From: Acidimicrobiia bacterium
GTDB lineage: Bacteria > Actinomycetota > Acidimicrobiia > IMCC26256 > PALSA-610
Assembly: GCA_026002935.1 (NCBI GenBank)
Contig: BPGH01000001.1
Coordinates: 1,599,965 to 1,663,964, forward strand
Direction: 5' to 3'
DNA: 64,000 nt
Shown one piece after another: positions 47,032-58,299 of the stretch (position 1 is the first letter of the stretch; each line of letters starts with the position of its first letter). The notes under the pieces were generated by a model. The model was not told where the DNA came from, made no database searches, and saw only the letters and a list, made by a program, of their open reading frames with translations. The position numbers and the translations under genes are program-made.

Positions 47032-47820
47032 GCCGTGCTCCTCGCCGCGATCGACGACTCGGCGGCCGCGCGTCCCGTCCTCGAGACGGCCGCGCGGCTC
47101 GGGCCGGTCTTCGACGCCACGCCGGTGGCCGTGCACGTCGCCGAGGACGGCAGCGGCGCGACGGCGCGCGCCGTGTGCGAGGCCGCGCACGTCCCGCTGC
47201 GCCTGCGGCGCGGCGACGTCTGCACCCGCCTCGTCGAGCTCGCGGGCGCGGGCGAGGTCGTGGCCGTCGTCGCCGGCGCGCGGCGGCTCCCGCTCGGCGC
47301 GACGCCGGCCGGGCACGTCGCGATGCGCCTGATCGAGGAGGTGGGCAAGCCGGTCGTCGTCGTACCGCCCGCCCCGCGCGCGAGCCGCCCGTTGCGACGC
47401 GTGCTCGCGCCCCTCGACGACGACCCGGCGACGTGCGCCGCGCTGCGGCCGCTCCTGGCGCGGCTGATCGAGCGGACCCCGGCCGAGATCGTGGTCGCGC
47501 ACGTGTTCGAGCCCGGCCGGCTCCCGCCGTACGCCGACCAGCCGGCCCACGAGACGGAGGCCTGGGCGGCGCAGTTCGTCGAGCGGTGCCTGCCGGGCGT
47601 CGACGGCAAGGCGCGGGTCGAGGTGCGCGTGGGGCTCGCGCCCGACGCCGTGCCCGCGGTGGTCGACGACGCCGACCCGGACCTCGTCGTGGTCGCCTGG
47701 CACCAGGACCTCGCGGCCGGGCGGGCCCGGGTGGTGCGGACGCTGCTCGCCCGGGCCGGCGCGCCGTTGCTGCTCGTCCCGGCGCCCGCCGTCGCGCACC
47801 CGCAGGTCCGCTCCGCCTAG
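47029..47820 (+). CDS. Universal stress protein with two USP domains
   Basis: A 263-residue protein with two USP repeats: residues 1-120 (VLLAAIDDSAAARPVLETAARLG ... GKPVVVVPPA) and 122-258 (RRVLAPLDDDPATCAALRPLLARL ... APLLLVPAPA). The second repeat has the G-2x-G-9x-type ATP-loop only loosely. It begins at or inside the end of the GH65 gene (GGTGACCGATGG), suggesting coupled translation. Such proteins help cells survive stress or stasis; pairing with a disaccharide-active enzyme hints at a stress-linked sugar metabolism unit. No frame break is seen. Confidence 0.82.
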   Translation: MAVLLAAIDDSAAARPVLETAARLGPVFDATPVAVHVAEDGSGATARAVCEAAHVPLRLRRGDVCTRLVELAGAGEVVAVVAGARRLPLGATPAGHVAMRLIEEVGKPVVVVPPAPRASRPLRRVLAPLDDDPATCAALRPLLARLIERTPAEIVVAHVFEPGRLPPYADQPAHETEAWAAQFVERCLPGVDGKARVEVRVGLAPDAVPAVVDDADPDLVVVAWHQDLAAGRARVVRTLLARAGAPLLLVPAPAVAHPQVRSA

Positions 47821-47860
47821 GCCGGGGCGCGCCGGGCCCCGCGAGGCCGTGCGCCGCCCC

Positions 47861-48129
47861 TCAGCCGGCCGCGCCGCGGTGGTCCGCCGCGTAGGCGGCC
47901 CCGCAGCGGGCCCGGGCGGGGCACCCCGAGCACGACGCGGGATCCACCCGGTGCACGTGGCCGAGCTCGACGTGCCAGCAGCGGTCGCACGCCCGCACAG
48001 GAAGTTGACCGTCTCGCCGTCGCGCTCGGTCACCGGCGCCAGCGCGCCGGACCCGCAGGCCGGACAGCGTGTCAGCGGCGACGCGAGCACGTGCGCGCCC
48101 GCCGGACCGGTGCCTTCCCGCTCGTCCAT
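47861..48129 (-). CDS. Small zinc-ribbon protein (one frame break)
   Basis: About 89 residues with three Cys pairs: TRCPACGSGAL, CDRCWHVELGHVHRVDP and CSGCPARARCG. The spacing suits a zinc ribbon followed by a second metal site. The frame breaks near 47,998, after VNFLC. Function unknown; similar short Cys-rich proteins are common in actinobacteria. ATG 48129 follows a possible ribosome site, and the gene converges with the universal stress gene. Confidence 0.55.
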
Positions 48130-48203
48130 GCCGGGCCTCCCATCGCGCCCGGCCCGAGCGTAGGGGCTGCACGCGCCGTGCGGTCAGGGCCCGAGGCCCG
48201 CGC

Positions 48204-49538
48204 TCAGCAGGACGAAGTGCCGGGATCCGCGCGCGCGATCGGGTCGACGGGCGGCGTCCCGCCGCCGGGCGGCGCCGAGCCGAGCCACAGCGACCGCCCG
48301 AAGTTGGTCGTCGCGTACATCGTGCCGTCGGGCGCGCAGTACACGCCGATGCCGGCCACGTCCCACGCGGGCGAGAGCATGTTCTCGCGGTGGCCGTCGG
48401 AGCGCATCCACGCCACGTGAAGCGTGCCCGCGCGCACCGTCGAGCCGCGCCCGGCCGCGATGTTCTCGCCGACGAGGCCGAACCGGCCCCACGAGAGCAG
48501 GCTCCCGAGGTTCGAGTGGTGGAACCCCGAGCCCGCCATCGTGCGGCTCCAGCCGGCCGCGTACATGGCCAGGCCGTCGTCCCACGCGAGCGGGGCGAGC
48601 CCGCGCGCCCGGCGCTCGTCGTTGAGGCGCTCGAACAGGTCGCGGGCCGCCACGAGCGCGCGGTCGGTGCACACCGGCGGCGGGCTCGACGGCGAGAACG
48701 CGTACGTGCGCCCGTCCGCGAACGTGATCCAGTAGCCGCGGGCGCCGCGCGCGGTCGTCACCGAGGTCGCGGGCGCGCCGGGGCACGCGGTGGCGGCCGA
48801 CCCGAAGAACTCCACGCTGCCGAACGTGAAGATCCCGCCGTCGCGCGCGACGAGCAGGTAGCCCCGCCCGTCCCGGGCGGCGGCCATGCCCGCGATCGGC
48901 TGGTTGAGCCGCAGGCCCCCGGTGGAGCCGTAGAAGCGGGCGTCGCCGAAGGCGAAGATGCCGCCGTCGGCGGCGACGAGCCAGTAGCCGTCGCCGGTCG
49001 GGGTCGCGGCCATGCCGACGATCGGCTGGTTGAGGCGCATCCCGCCGGTGGAGCCGTGGAAGCGGGCGTCGCCGAAGCTGAAGATGCCGCCGTCGGCGGC
49101 GACGAGCCAGTAGCCGTCGCCGGTCGGGGTCGCGGCCATGCCGACGACCGGGCGGTTGAGGCGCATCCCGCCGGTGGAGCCGTGGAAGCGGGCGTCGCCG
49201 AAGCTGAACACGCCGCCGTCGGTGCCGACGAGCCAGTAGCCGTTCCCCGTCGGTGTGGGCGCGATGCCGACGACCCACTGGTTGAGGGGCGTGCCGTGCA
49301 TCGAGCCGCGGTGGCGCGCCGTGCCGGCCGCGTACACGTTGCCGTCGAGCGACACCTGCCAGTAGCCCGTGCCGGACGGTGTCGCGGCGATCCCGGCGAC
49401 CGGCGCGGAGGGCGCCGCGGCGGCGGGGCCGGCGGCGACGATCGGGGCGAGCGAGGCGGTGGCCGCGACGAGCGCGGCGACGAGAACCCTCCGTGCGCAA
49501 CGGCCGGTGCGTGCCCGGCGGCGTGCCTCGATCCGCAT
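48204..49538 (-). CDS. Secreted CAP-superfamily protein with GYWLVA-type repeats
   Basis: A 444-residue exported protein. It has a Sec-type signal peptide (RRVLVAALVAATASLAPIVAAGPAAAA, cut near residue 42), then five or six repeats of about 42 residues with the pattern GYWLVAADGGIFSFGD (propeller-like, about 50-270), and a C-terminal CAP/SCP domain (about 300-430: LFERLNDERRARGLAPLAWDD, GENIAAGRG, HVAWMRSDGHRENMLSPAWDVAGIGVY). CAP domains in bacteria are often linked to cell-surface interactions. Combinations of this repeat with CAP or other domains are a hallmark of Acidimicrobiia. No frame break is seen; it is a single-gene unit upstream of the VanW gene. Confidence 0.85.
   Translation of the reverse strand: MRIEARRRARTGRCARRVLVAALVAATASLAPIVAAGPAAAAPSAPVAGIAATPSGTGYWQVSLDGNVYAAGTARHRGSMHGTPLNQWVVGIAPTPTGNGYWLVGTDGGVFSFGDARFHGSTGGMRLNRPVVGMAATPTGDGYWLVAADGGIFSFGDARFHGSTGGMRLNQPIVGMAATPTGDGYWLVAADGGIFAFGDARFYGSTGGLRLNQPIAGMAAARDGRGYLLVARDGGIFTFGSVEFFGSAATACPGAPATSVTTARGARGYWITFADGRTYAFSPSSPPPVCTDRALVAARDLFERLNDERRARGLAPLAWDDGLAMYAAGWSRTMAGSGFHHSNLGSLLSWGRFGLVGENIAAGRGSTVRAGTLHVAWMRSDGHRENMLSPAWDVAGIGVYCAPDGTMYATTNFGRSLWLGSAPPGGGTPPVDPIARADPGTSSC
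48955..49207 (-). repeat. Near-identical 126-bp tandem repeats inside the CAP protein gene
   Basis: Two neighbouring repeat units (for example AAGATGCCGCCGTCGGCGGC at 48955 and again at 49081) are almost identical at the DNA level over 126 bp (42 codons), while the outer units have diverged. This points to recent internal duplication or gene conversion. Confidence 0.75.
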
Positions 49539-49685
49539 TCCCCTTCCCCCCAGGCCGCGACGAGTCGGCTCGTGAGAGGGATCGGCAGCCCGCCGGGTGC
49601 GGTTGAGGGAATCGGGCCCGCCGCCGGGCGCGCGTCCGGGCGCCGCCGACCGCGGCGCCGGCCGCGGTGCCGGGTCGCCGACCCG

Positions 49686-51574
49686 TCAGGGTGTCGGGGC
49701 GGGGGTGCTCGCCGGCGGGGTGGCCGGGGCCGGGGCGGTCGTGGAGGGCGCCGGCGCCGGCGGCGGTGCCGTGGTGGGCGGTGGCAGCGTGCCGACGAGG
49801 ATCTGGGTGGGCTGCATCCGGTAGCGCCAGAAGAACCGCTCCCGCACGGGCTCGCGGCCGGGGCGGCGGATCACGCGGAAGTACTCGACGTCGAAGCCGT
49901 CGTAGCCCCGCTGCACGACCTCGGTCTCCCCGAGCGGGAGCGTCGCGCACACGCCCTCGTCGTCGAGGCCGGGCGGCCCGGGGCAGTCGTAGTAGCGGGT
50001 CTCGGCGGGCCGTTCGGCCGACGTGAACGGGCCCTCCTCGGTGACCTCCTTGCCCTCCTTGTCGCCGTAGAACGTCACGGTGATGGACGACGCCGTGTAC
50101 GACGTGCGGATCAGCACGCCCGCGTTCGAGTCGTTGCGGAACTTCAGGTCGACGTCGGGGTAGTTGACGGTCGCCTCGCGTCCCTTCGGGTAGCGCGAGA
50201 TGTAGATCGTGTGGGGCTTGTGGTACACGTCCTCGTACCCGCCCCAGAAGACGGCGTTGAAGAGCGTGGTCGCGAGCTGGCTCACGCCGCCGCCGTAGTC
50301 CTCGGTGAACTCGCCGTAGAAGACCGGCGCGCGCACGAACCCGCGCTCGGGGGTGCGGGGCCCGATCGCCTCGTTGAGCGAGAACACCTCGCCCGGCTCG
50401 ACGACCCGGTTGTTCAACAGGTCGGCGGCCCGGTGGATGTTCTTCACCCGCTCCTCGCCGGCGGCGTGGCGGGTGGTGAAGGTCGACACCATCTCCTTGA
50501 TGCCCAGCGACCGGGCCCACTCGGTGTCGCGCTCGGGCGCGACGGTCCGCATCGGTGCCTCGACGCGCCGCCGCCCGGTGAGGATCGCGTCGGCGAGGGC
50601 GGGCACGTCGACCTGGCGGCCGTCGCGCGACGGGACGACCTCGACCGTGCCCGCCGGGGTCACCTCGAAGCCGGCGTCCACGGGCGGGACCTCGATCGGG
50701 GCGAGCGCGTCGGCGCACGCGAGCCGCAGCCGGTCGGGGTCGATCGTGAGCTCGAGGCGCCCGCCTCGATCCGGGTCCCCATCGTCGGCGCGAGCTGCGC
50801 GGGCGTGATCGTGAACGTGGACCCGGCGGCGGTCACCGTGACGTCGCCCGCGAGCAGGGCGCGTGCCCGGCGGGCGGCGCGCGCGACCTCCTCGCGCGTG
50901 ACGCGCGGCTCGACCCGCCCGACGGGCAGCTCCACGGTGTCGCGCTCGCCGCTGTGCAGCTCCGCGACGAGCAGCCGGCGCGCCTCGTCGCGCAGGATCC
51001 CCGTGCCGGCGCGGGGCTCGACCTCGACGACCTCGGTCCCCTCGAAGCGCAGGTCGCCCTCGACGTTGCCGTCGAGGATCCGGGCCTGCCAGCCGTCGAG
51101 CACCCCCTCGAGCCCGGCCTCGCTGTAGCCAACGGTGAGCCCGACCCGGTCGGGGCGCAGCCGGCGCAGCACGGCGCCCAGCATCTGCTCGACCGGGTTG
51201 CCGCTGCGGCCCGCGGCGCGTGCGGCGCGCAACGTCGCCTGCTCGTCGACCTCGAACGCGACGAGCGACGGGTCGGCGACGAGCTCCTGGTCGCCGACGC
51301 GCGCCCGCAACGGCTGGGACTCGAGCGCGGTCGCGAGGGCGGCGAGCTGGCGGCGCGCGTCGGCCTCGCTACGGGTCGCGACGTCCACGCCGACCACCTC
51401 GACCCCCGGCATCACGTCGCCCGCGTACACGACCCGTTCCGCCACCGCGAGGAAGAACAGGATCCCGAGCGCGGCCCCGGCCACGAGCGCCGCCCGCCGC
51501 CACCACGGCGACCGCCGCGCCGGCCGGCGGCGCGCGGCGGCCGGGGCGCGCGGGGTCGTCGCGACGGGGGGCAT
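49686..51574 (-). CDS. VanW-family exported protein with PG-binding (YoaR-like) domain, one frame break
   Basis: About 630 residues: an N-terminal membrane anchor (ALVAGAALGILFFLAVAERVVYAG), a YoaR-like peptidoglycan-binding domain pair (about 60-260, PGVEVVGVDVATRSEADARRQL), then the VanW domain (FSLNEAIGPRTPERGF, YGGGVSQLATTLFNAVFWGG, YISRYPKGREATVNYPDVDLKFRND) and a Pro/Thr/Ala-rich tail. VanW proteins are cell-envelope proteins of unclear role. The frame breaks near 50763, where one base of a glycine codon is missing. The start at ATG 51574 leaves about 60 bp to the divergent cyclase gene. Confidence 0.82.
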
Positions 51575-51633
51575 CGGGTCCGGAGGCTACCGAAGCGGGC
51601 GCCGGGCGAACCGCGCGCGGGAGACTCGCGGGG

Positions 51634-52660
51634 ATGCGCGCCGAGCTCTACGCGTTCCTCCGGGCGGCCGGCGCCACCGACGGCGAGATCGCGCGCGCCG
51701 CGGCGCACGGATGGCTGCCGCTGCTCGTCGTCGACGCGGTGCTGATGCCCGGCGAGCCGCGCCACGACCTCGCGGGCGCGGCCGCGGCCGCCGGGGTGGA
51801 GGTGGAGTTCGCACGGCGGGTCTGGCGCGCGATGGGGTTCCCCGACCCGCCCGCCGGCGCGGCGGTGTTCACCGACCGCGACGTGCAGGCGCTGGCGCTC
51901 GCGCAGCGCCGGCTACGGCCCGACGGCGACCCGGCCCAGTTCTTCCGCCAGGTGCGGGTGATCGCGGCGGCGATGGCCCGGCTCGGCGCGATCGACGCGG
52001 ACGGCATCGCGGACGCGATCCACGAGCTGCGCGCCCAGGGGATCGCCGACGAGACGATCGCCGAGGCGATCCCCGCCGGCCTCGACTGGCCGAGCCTGGA
52101 GTTCCTGGTCGACCACGTGCACCGCGTGCAGGCCCGCGCGGCGGTGTGGCGGCGCCTCGCCCGCGAGGCCTTCGAGGACGCGGGCGCCGGGATCGGCGTC
52201 GGGTTCGCGGACCTCGCGGGGTACACGGAGCTGAGCGCGCACCTCGACCCCGACCGCCTCGACCGGCTGCTGACCCGCTGGGAGGAGCTCTCGTCCGACA
52301 CGGTGGCCGAGCACGGCGCCCGGGTCGTGAAGACGATCGGCGACGAGGTGATGTTCGTGGGCGACGCGGCATCGGTCGCCGCGGCTCGCGGTCGCGATCC
52401 GCGACGCGGCCCGCGCCGACGCGGACCTGCCCGACGTGCGGATCGGGCTGGCGTCCGGCCCCGCGATCGCGCGCGACGGCGACTACTTCGGCCCGGTGGT
52501 CAACCTCGCGAGCCGCCTCGCGGAGGCCGCCCCGCCGGGCGGCGTGCTCGCGTCGGCGGAGATGCGGGACGCCGCGGCCGCCGCCGGCATCGGCTGCGCG
52601 CCGCTCGGCAGCCGGGCCGTGCGGGGGATCGGGGACGTGGAGGTGTGCTCGCTCGGGTAG
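51634..52660 (+). CDS. Class III adenylate/guanylate cyclase (one frame break)
   Basis: About 342 residues. The N-terminal half is a helical, possibly regulatory domain of the pH-sensor-like type seen in actinobacterial cyclases (LYAFLRAAGATDGEIARAAAHG, AQALAQRRL...RQVRVIAAAMARLG). The cyclase domain starts at about residue 185 with GVGFADLAGYTELS (metal-binding Asp), then VVKTIGDEVMFV (second Asp), and ends with IARDGDYFGPVVNLASRLAEAA. The frame breaks near 52385, where GCTC stands at an alanine codon. The product should make cAMP. The divergent VanW gene shares its upstream region. Confidence 0.82.
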
Positions 52661-52670
52661 CGTGCCGGGG

Positions 52671-53579
52671 ATGGCGAACCCCGACGCCGCCCCGCTGTGC
52701 CTCATGCAGGTCCACGCCCACCCCGACGACGAGGCGTCGAAGGGCGCGGGTACCACGGCGCGCTACGCCGCCGAAGGGGTGCGCAACGTGCTCGTGTGCT
52801 GCACCGGCGGCGAGGCCGGCGACGTCCTCAACCCGGCGGTCGAGCACCCGGGCTCGCCCGAGGCACTGCACGAGATGCGCATGGCCGAGCTGGCACGCAG
52901 CGCCGAGGTGCTCGGTTACGCGGCCGTCCACCTCCTCGGCTACCACGACAGCGGCATGCCGGACACGGAGCACAACGCGCGGCCCGACAACTTCGCGAAC
53001 GCGCCGCTCGACGAGGCCGTCGGCCGGCTGGTGCGCATCATCCGCGCCGAGCGCCCGCAGGTGATCGTGACCTACCGGGAGGACCGCTCCTTCTACCCGC
53101 ACCCCGACCACATCCGGGTCCACGAGGTCTCGGTGCCGGCGTTCGAGCTCGCCGGCGACCCGGAGGCCTACCCGGACGCGGGCGAACCGTGGCAGCCGCT
53201 CAAGCTCTACTACGTGAGCTGGTCGATCGCCCGCGTGCGGGCCCTGCACGAGGCGTACCTCGCACGCGGGGAGGAGAGCCCGTACGAGTCCTGGTTCGAA
53301 CGCGGCTTCGCGACCGACCGCACCGACGACTTCACGACCCTGATCGACGTCGGCGACTTCCTGCACAAGCGGCGCGAGGCGCTGCTCGCGCACCGCAGCC
53401 AGGTCGACCCGAACGGGTTCTGGATGCGCCTGCCCGACGAGGTCGTCCGGCAGGTGTTCCCGTGGGAGGAGTACGTGCTGGCGCGCTCGCTGGTCGACCC
53501 CTGCACGCCCGAGGGCGAGTACGAGGACGACCTGTTCGCCGGGATCCGCACGGCGGAGTGCGCCGGCGACCGGCGGTGA
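52671..53579 (+). CDS. mca: Mycothiol S-conjugate amidase (Mca)
   Basis: A 302-residue LmbE-family zinc amidase. Zinc ligands lie in QVHAHPDDEASKGAGTTARY (residues 13-32) and in FYPHPDHIRVHEVS. Mca cuts mycothiol conjugates so that toxic electrophiles leave the cell as mercapturic acids. The related deacetylase MshB shares the fold, but the length and the ESPYESWFERGF / TTLIDVGDFLHKRREALLAHRSQVDP segments fit Mca. ATG 52671 is 10 bp after the cyclase stop, so the two may be co-transcribed. Its stop overlaps the next start (GTGA). No frame break is seen. Confidence 0.88.
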   Translation: MANPDAAPLCLMQVHAHPDDEASKGAGTTARYAAEGVRNVLVCCTGGEAGDVLNPAVEHPGSPEALHEMRMAELARSAEVLGYAAVHLLGYHDSGMPDTEHNARPDNFANAPLDEAVGRLVRIIRAERPQVIVTYREDRSFYPHPDHIRVHEVSVPAFELAGDPEAYPDAGEPWQPLKLYYVSWSIARVRALHEAYLARGEESPYESWFERGFATDRTDDFTTLIDVGDFLHKRREALLAHRSQVDPNGFWMRLPDEVVRQVFPWEEYVLARSLVDPCTPEGEYEDDLFAGIRTAECAGDRR

Positions 53580-53872
53580 TCGTCGAGTTCGTCGTGGCGG
53601 CGGGCAAGCGCGAGCAGTCGCGGTGGCACGCGCGCCTCGACGGCGACCGGGTCGTGTCGGTCGCGGCCGGGCCCTCGCCGGAGCCGGCCGACGTGGTGTT
53701 CACGATGACCCCCGCGGACGCGCAGGCGCTCCACGACGGGACGCTCGACCTGTCGGTCGGGTTCATGCGCGGCCAGGTGAAGATGGCCGGTGACTTCGGC
53801 GCGCTGCTGTGGTTCCTGCCGAGGACCCACGGCCCCGACGCGCCGCTGCGCTTCAGCGCGCTCGAAGCGTGA
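53576..53872 (+). CDS. SCP2-like (sterol-carrier) small protein
   Basis: A 98-residue protein with an SCP2-type pattern: RWHARLDGDRVVSVAAGPSPEPADVVFTMTPADAQALHDGTLDLSVGFMRGQVKMAGDFGALLWFLPRT (about 15-85). SCP2-like domains bind lipids or, in mycothiol-related proteins, form part of thiol transferases. It starts by a GTGA overlap with mca, implying coupled expression and possibly a shared role in mycothiol chemistry or lipid handling. The C-terminal residues overlap the convergent GNAT gene by 20 bp. Confidence 0.68.
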   Translation: MIVEFVVAAGKREQSRWHARLDGDRVVSVAAGPSPEPADVVFTMTPADAQALHDGTLDLSVGFMRGQVKMAGDFGALLWFLPRTHGPDAPLRFSALEA

Positions 53873-54663
53873 GGTGCGCGCCGCGGAACACGCGTGAGAC
53901 CGTGGCGCCGCACTTGCCGTAGAAGCGCAGGTTGCTCACCCACGCGATCTCGCCGGTCGCGTGGCCGCGGTGCGGCGAGGTCGGCGCAAACGGCGGCGAG
54001 CACGGCCGACCCGACACCGCCGTGCCGCCGCGCCGGGTCGGTGGCCATGGGGCCGATCCAGCCCGCGCGGTTCACGGAGTGGCAGCCGAACGCGACCGTC
54101 TCGCCGTGCGCGTCGCGGGCGGCGAAGGCGGTCCCGCGCCCGACGGCCACCGTGAGCTCCTCGACCCAGTGCGGGTAGGCGCGCGCCGCGAGGCGGAGCG
54201 CCCCGTCGCCGTGCTCGCGCTCGACCACCACCCCCGGCGGCGGGTCGCGCCGCAGCGTCGTCGGGACGGCCATGTTGACGGCGACCGTGTCGTTCTCGAA
54301 CCCGGCGGACTCGAACAGCATCCCGGCCCGGGTGTTGGTCACGTCGACGCCGGGCCACAGGTAGCGCGGTACCGCGTCGCCGAGGCGCAGCGTGTGTGCA
54401 CCGCGGGCCGCGGCCCAGCCGGCCGCCGCGCGCACGAGCTCGTGCCCGCGGCCGCGGCCCTGCACCGCCGGGTGCACGACGGCGAGCAGGATCCACGCGA
54501 CGCCGAGGTCGTCACGGGCGGTGACCGCGACCGCGGCCTCGTCGTCGCCGAGCACCGCCGTGGCCGGCCCCGAGCACACGTGGCGCAGCTCGCCGGCGGT
54601 GAGCCGTTCCCCCGGGATCGCGGCCGCGCAGAGCCGGGCGAGCGACTCGGCGTCGGGCGTCAC
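53853..54663 (-). CDS. Tandem GNAT acetyltransferase (one frame break)
   Basis: About 270 residues with two GNAT-like halves: WILLAVVHPAVQGRGRGHELVRAAAGWA (about 52-80) and GWIGPMATDPARRHGGVGSAVLAAVC (about 195-220), the second matching an acetyl-CoA loop. The frame breaks near 53970, after ADLAAPR, with the C-terminal piece (EIAWVSNLRFYGKCGATVSRVFRGAHLTL) in another frame. Substrate unknown. Its GTG overlaps the stop of the ChbG-like gene (GTGA at 54660-54663), so the two are translated together, perhaps to process an amino sugar. Confidence 0.75.
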
Positions 54664-55505
54664 ACCACCGCCCGCTGCTCGGCGCGTTGCAGCTCCCGCA
54701 GCTCCCGGTACCCGATGAGGGTCGCGCCGGCGCGTTCGACGAGGTCGGGAAGCGACGGGTCGCGCGTCACGAACGCGTGGTCCTCGACGCGGCTCGCCCA
54801 GTCGGGGTGCGACGCCCGCAGCTCGTCGGTGTCGACCGCCGGGTGCACGTAGACCTCGGTGACGCCGGGGCGCAGGTCGAACAGCGCCTTCTCGATGGCG
54901 CGACGGGAGCCGACCCGCGTGTACACGAAGTGGTCCGGGTACACGACGCCCTCCTCGTCGGCCAGGCGCCGGGCCGGGAACCCGACGAGACGCTCGGCGC
55001 CGGCGCCGACCATCCGCAGCGGGAGCCGGAAGTCGACGGCGAGCTCGAGGTACACGTCGAAGAAGTCGGCCCGGAGCTGCAGCGTGCCCATGTGGCTGTC
55101 GAGGTGCGACACGTCGAAGCCCCAGTAGATCGCCCGCTCGATCTGGGCCCGGCACTCCTTGCGCACCTCCTCGACGTCGGCGTGGTCCCACACGTCCTCG
55201 ATCGTGCGCGGGAAGCCGCCGTCGCCGTCGAGCAGGCTCGGCGAGTGGGTGATCGGTCCCCACCGGTACGTCTCCCACTCCGCGTTCAGCGTGAGGTGGA
55301 CGCCGACGTCCTCACCCCGGTACATCGCGGCGGCGTCGCGTGCCCACGGGCAGGGGACCATCAGCGTCGCGCTGGTCGCGACGCCGTGGCGCAGCGCCTC
55401 GTAGACGGCGACGTTCGCCGAGCGCGTCGAGCCGAGGTCGTCGCAGTTGACGATCACGAGCTTGGCGTCGGGGCCGTAGCCGAGGCGTTCGGAGAGCGCG
55501 GTCAC
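54660..55505 (-). CDS. ChbG/YdjC-family carbohydrate deacetylase
   Basis: A 281-residue protein of the YdjC/ChbG fold. Metal-site residues are visible in IVNCDDLGSTRSANVAVYEA (Asp pair) and in SHLDSHMGTLQL (His pair), and a further His lies in VGVHLTLNAEWE. ChbG removes an acetyl group from chitin-type disaccharides in Enterobacteria; the substrate here is uncertain. GTG 55505 is the start. The downstream GNAT gene overlaps it, and the thiolase/hypothetical pair lies upstream. No frame break is seen. Confidence 0.82.
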   Translation of the reverse strand: MTALSERLGYGPDAKLVIVNCDDLGSTRSANVAVYEALRHGVATSATLMVPCPWARDAAAMYRGEDVGVHLTLNAEWETYRWGPITHSPSLLDGDGGFPRTIEDVWDHADVEEVRKECRAQIERAIYWGFDVSHLDSHMGTLQLRADFFDVYLELAVDFRLPLRMVGAGAERLVGFPARRLADEEGVVYPDHFVYTRVGSRRAIEKALFDLRPGVTEVYVHPAVDTDELRASHPDWASRVEDHAFVTRDPSLPDLVERAGATLIGYRELRELQRAEQRAVV

Positions 55506-55514
55506 GGGTCGAGG

Positions 55515-57181
<1,667 letters not shown>

Positions 57182-57207
57182 CTACCCACGGGCGCGAGAA
57201 TGCGGTC

Positions 57208-57871
57208 GTGACGCCGCGCCGCGACCCCGGCCGCCCGCGCCTCGCCCTCGCGCTCGTGGGCGCGCTGGCGCTCGGCGCGTGCGGCGACGACGACGGCGTC
57301 TCCGACGCGGCGGGACGCACCACGACCGAGCCTCCGCCGCGCCGCGCGATCGTCCACGACGACCGCCGCGCCGCCCGGGGGGCGAGCCGCGACCACCACC
57401 GCGCCGGCGACGCAACCGGGTGCGGTGCGAGCCCGCCGGGCGACCCCGGCTTCGGCGTCGCCGACGGCGGAGCCCGGCGGCGCCCGGCGCGCTGACCGAC
57501 CTCGTCGTCGGCACGAGCGACGACGGCTGCGTGGACCGGGTCGAGTTCGTGTTCCGCGACGCGGTCCCCGGCTACCGGGTCGAGTACCAGCCCGGGCCGT
57601 TCACCCGGGACGCGAGCGGCGAGCCCGTCACGGTCGCCGGTACGGCCTTCCTCGTCGTGCGGCTCGAGCCCGCGTACACCTACGATCTCGAGGCGGCGGA
57701 GGAGTCTACACCGGCCCGCGCGACCTCACGCCCGAGGGCACGCGCCACGTGCGCCAGGTGGTGAACACCGGCGACTTCGAGGCGGTGGTCACCTGGGTGA
57801 TCGGCCTGTCGGCGCGCGCGCCGGTGGCGGTGGCGACCGAGGGGACGCGGCTCGTCGTCTCGGTCGGCTGA
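57208..57871 (+). CDS. AMIN-like lipoprotein (two frame breaks)
   Basis: About 220 residues. The N-terminus is a lipoprotein signal (LALALVGALALGACGDDD, lipobox LGAC), then a Thr/Pro/Arg-rich linker, then an AMIN-like domain: LTDLVVGTSDDGCVDRVEFVFRDAVPGYRVEYQPGPFTRDASGEPVTVAGTAFLVVRLEPAYTYDLE and, after another break, VYTGPRDLTPEGTRHVRQVVNTGDFEAVVTWVIGLS. AMIN domains bind peptidoglycan or other envelope parts. Breaks lie near 57,350-57,480 and near 57,705. It is divergent from the thiolase. Confidence 0.65.
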
Positions 57872-57911
57872 CGCGGCCGGAGGTGCCCGGCCCGGGCGGT
57901 ACCGTGCGGGC

Positions 57912-58272
57912 GTGGCCGGGGGACTCACCTTCTACGACGACGACGGTCCGGCCGGCGCCGCGGTGCGGCTCGACGCGCAGGAGGCCGCCGCGCTCGTGGA
58001 GCTCACCGGCGGGCTCGAGGCGGCGACCGTCTCCGCGTGCCCCGACTGCCGCTCGCGGGTCGCTCGCCGCGGTCGCGCTCGTCGACCTGCTCGACGCGGC
58101 CGCGCCCCACCCGCGCGCCGGCGAGCTGATCGAGCTCGCGGACGACGCGCCGACCCTCCACGTGTTCGTGGTCGACGAGGGGACCCGGTGCCGCCACCGC
58201 CGCTGGCGCGACCCGCTGCGCGAGGAGTGGGAGGACGTCGTGCGCGGCCCCGGCCCGCACGCCCTGCGCTGA
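57912..58272 (+). CDS. Hypothetical protein with a possible zinc knuckle (one frame break)
   Basis: About 119 residues. The first part (GGLTFYDDDGPAGAAVRLDAQEAAALVELTGGLEAATVSACPDCRSRV) contains CPDC; a frame break near 58,060 leads to LAAVALVDLLDAAAPHPRAGELIELADDAPTLHVFVVDEGTRCRHRRWRDPLREEWEDVV, which adds Cys and His residues. I do not recognise the family. GTG 57912 follows the AMIN-like gene by 40 bp on the same strand. It converges with the acyltransferase gene. Confidence 0.45.
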
Positions 58273-58299
58273 GGGCGCGCCGGGTCCGGGCGCGCCGGG

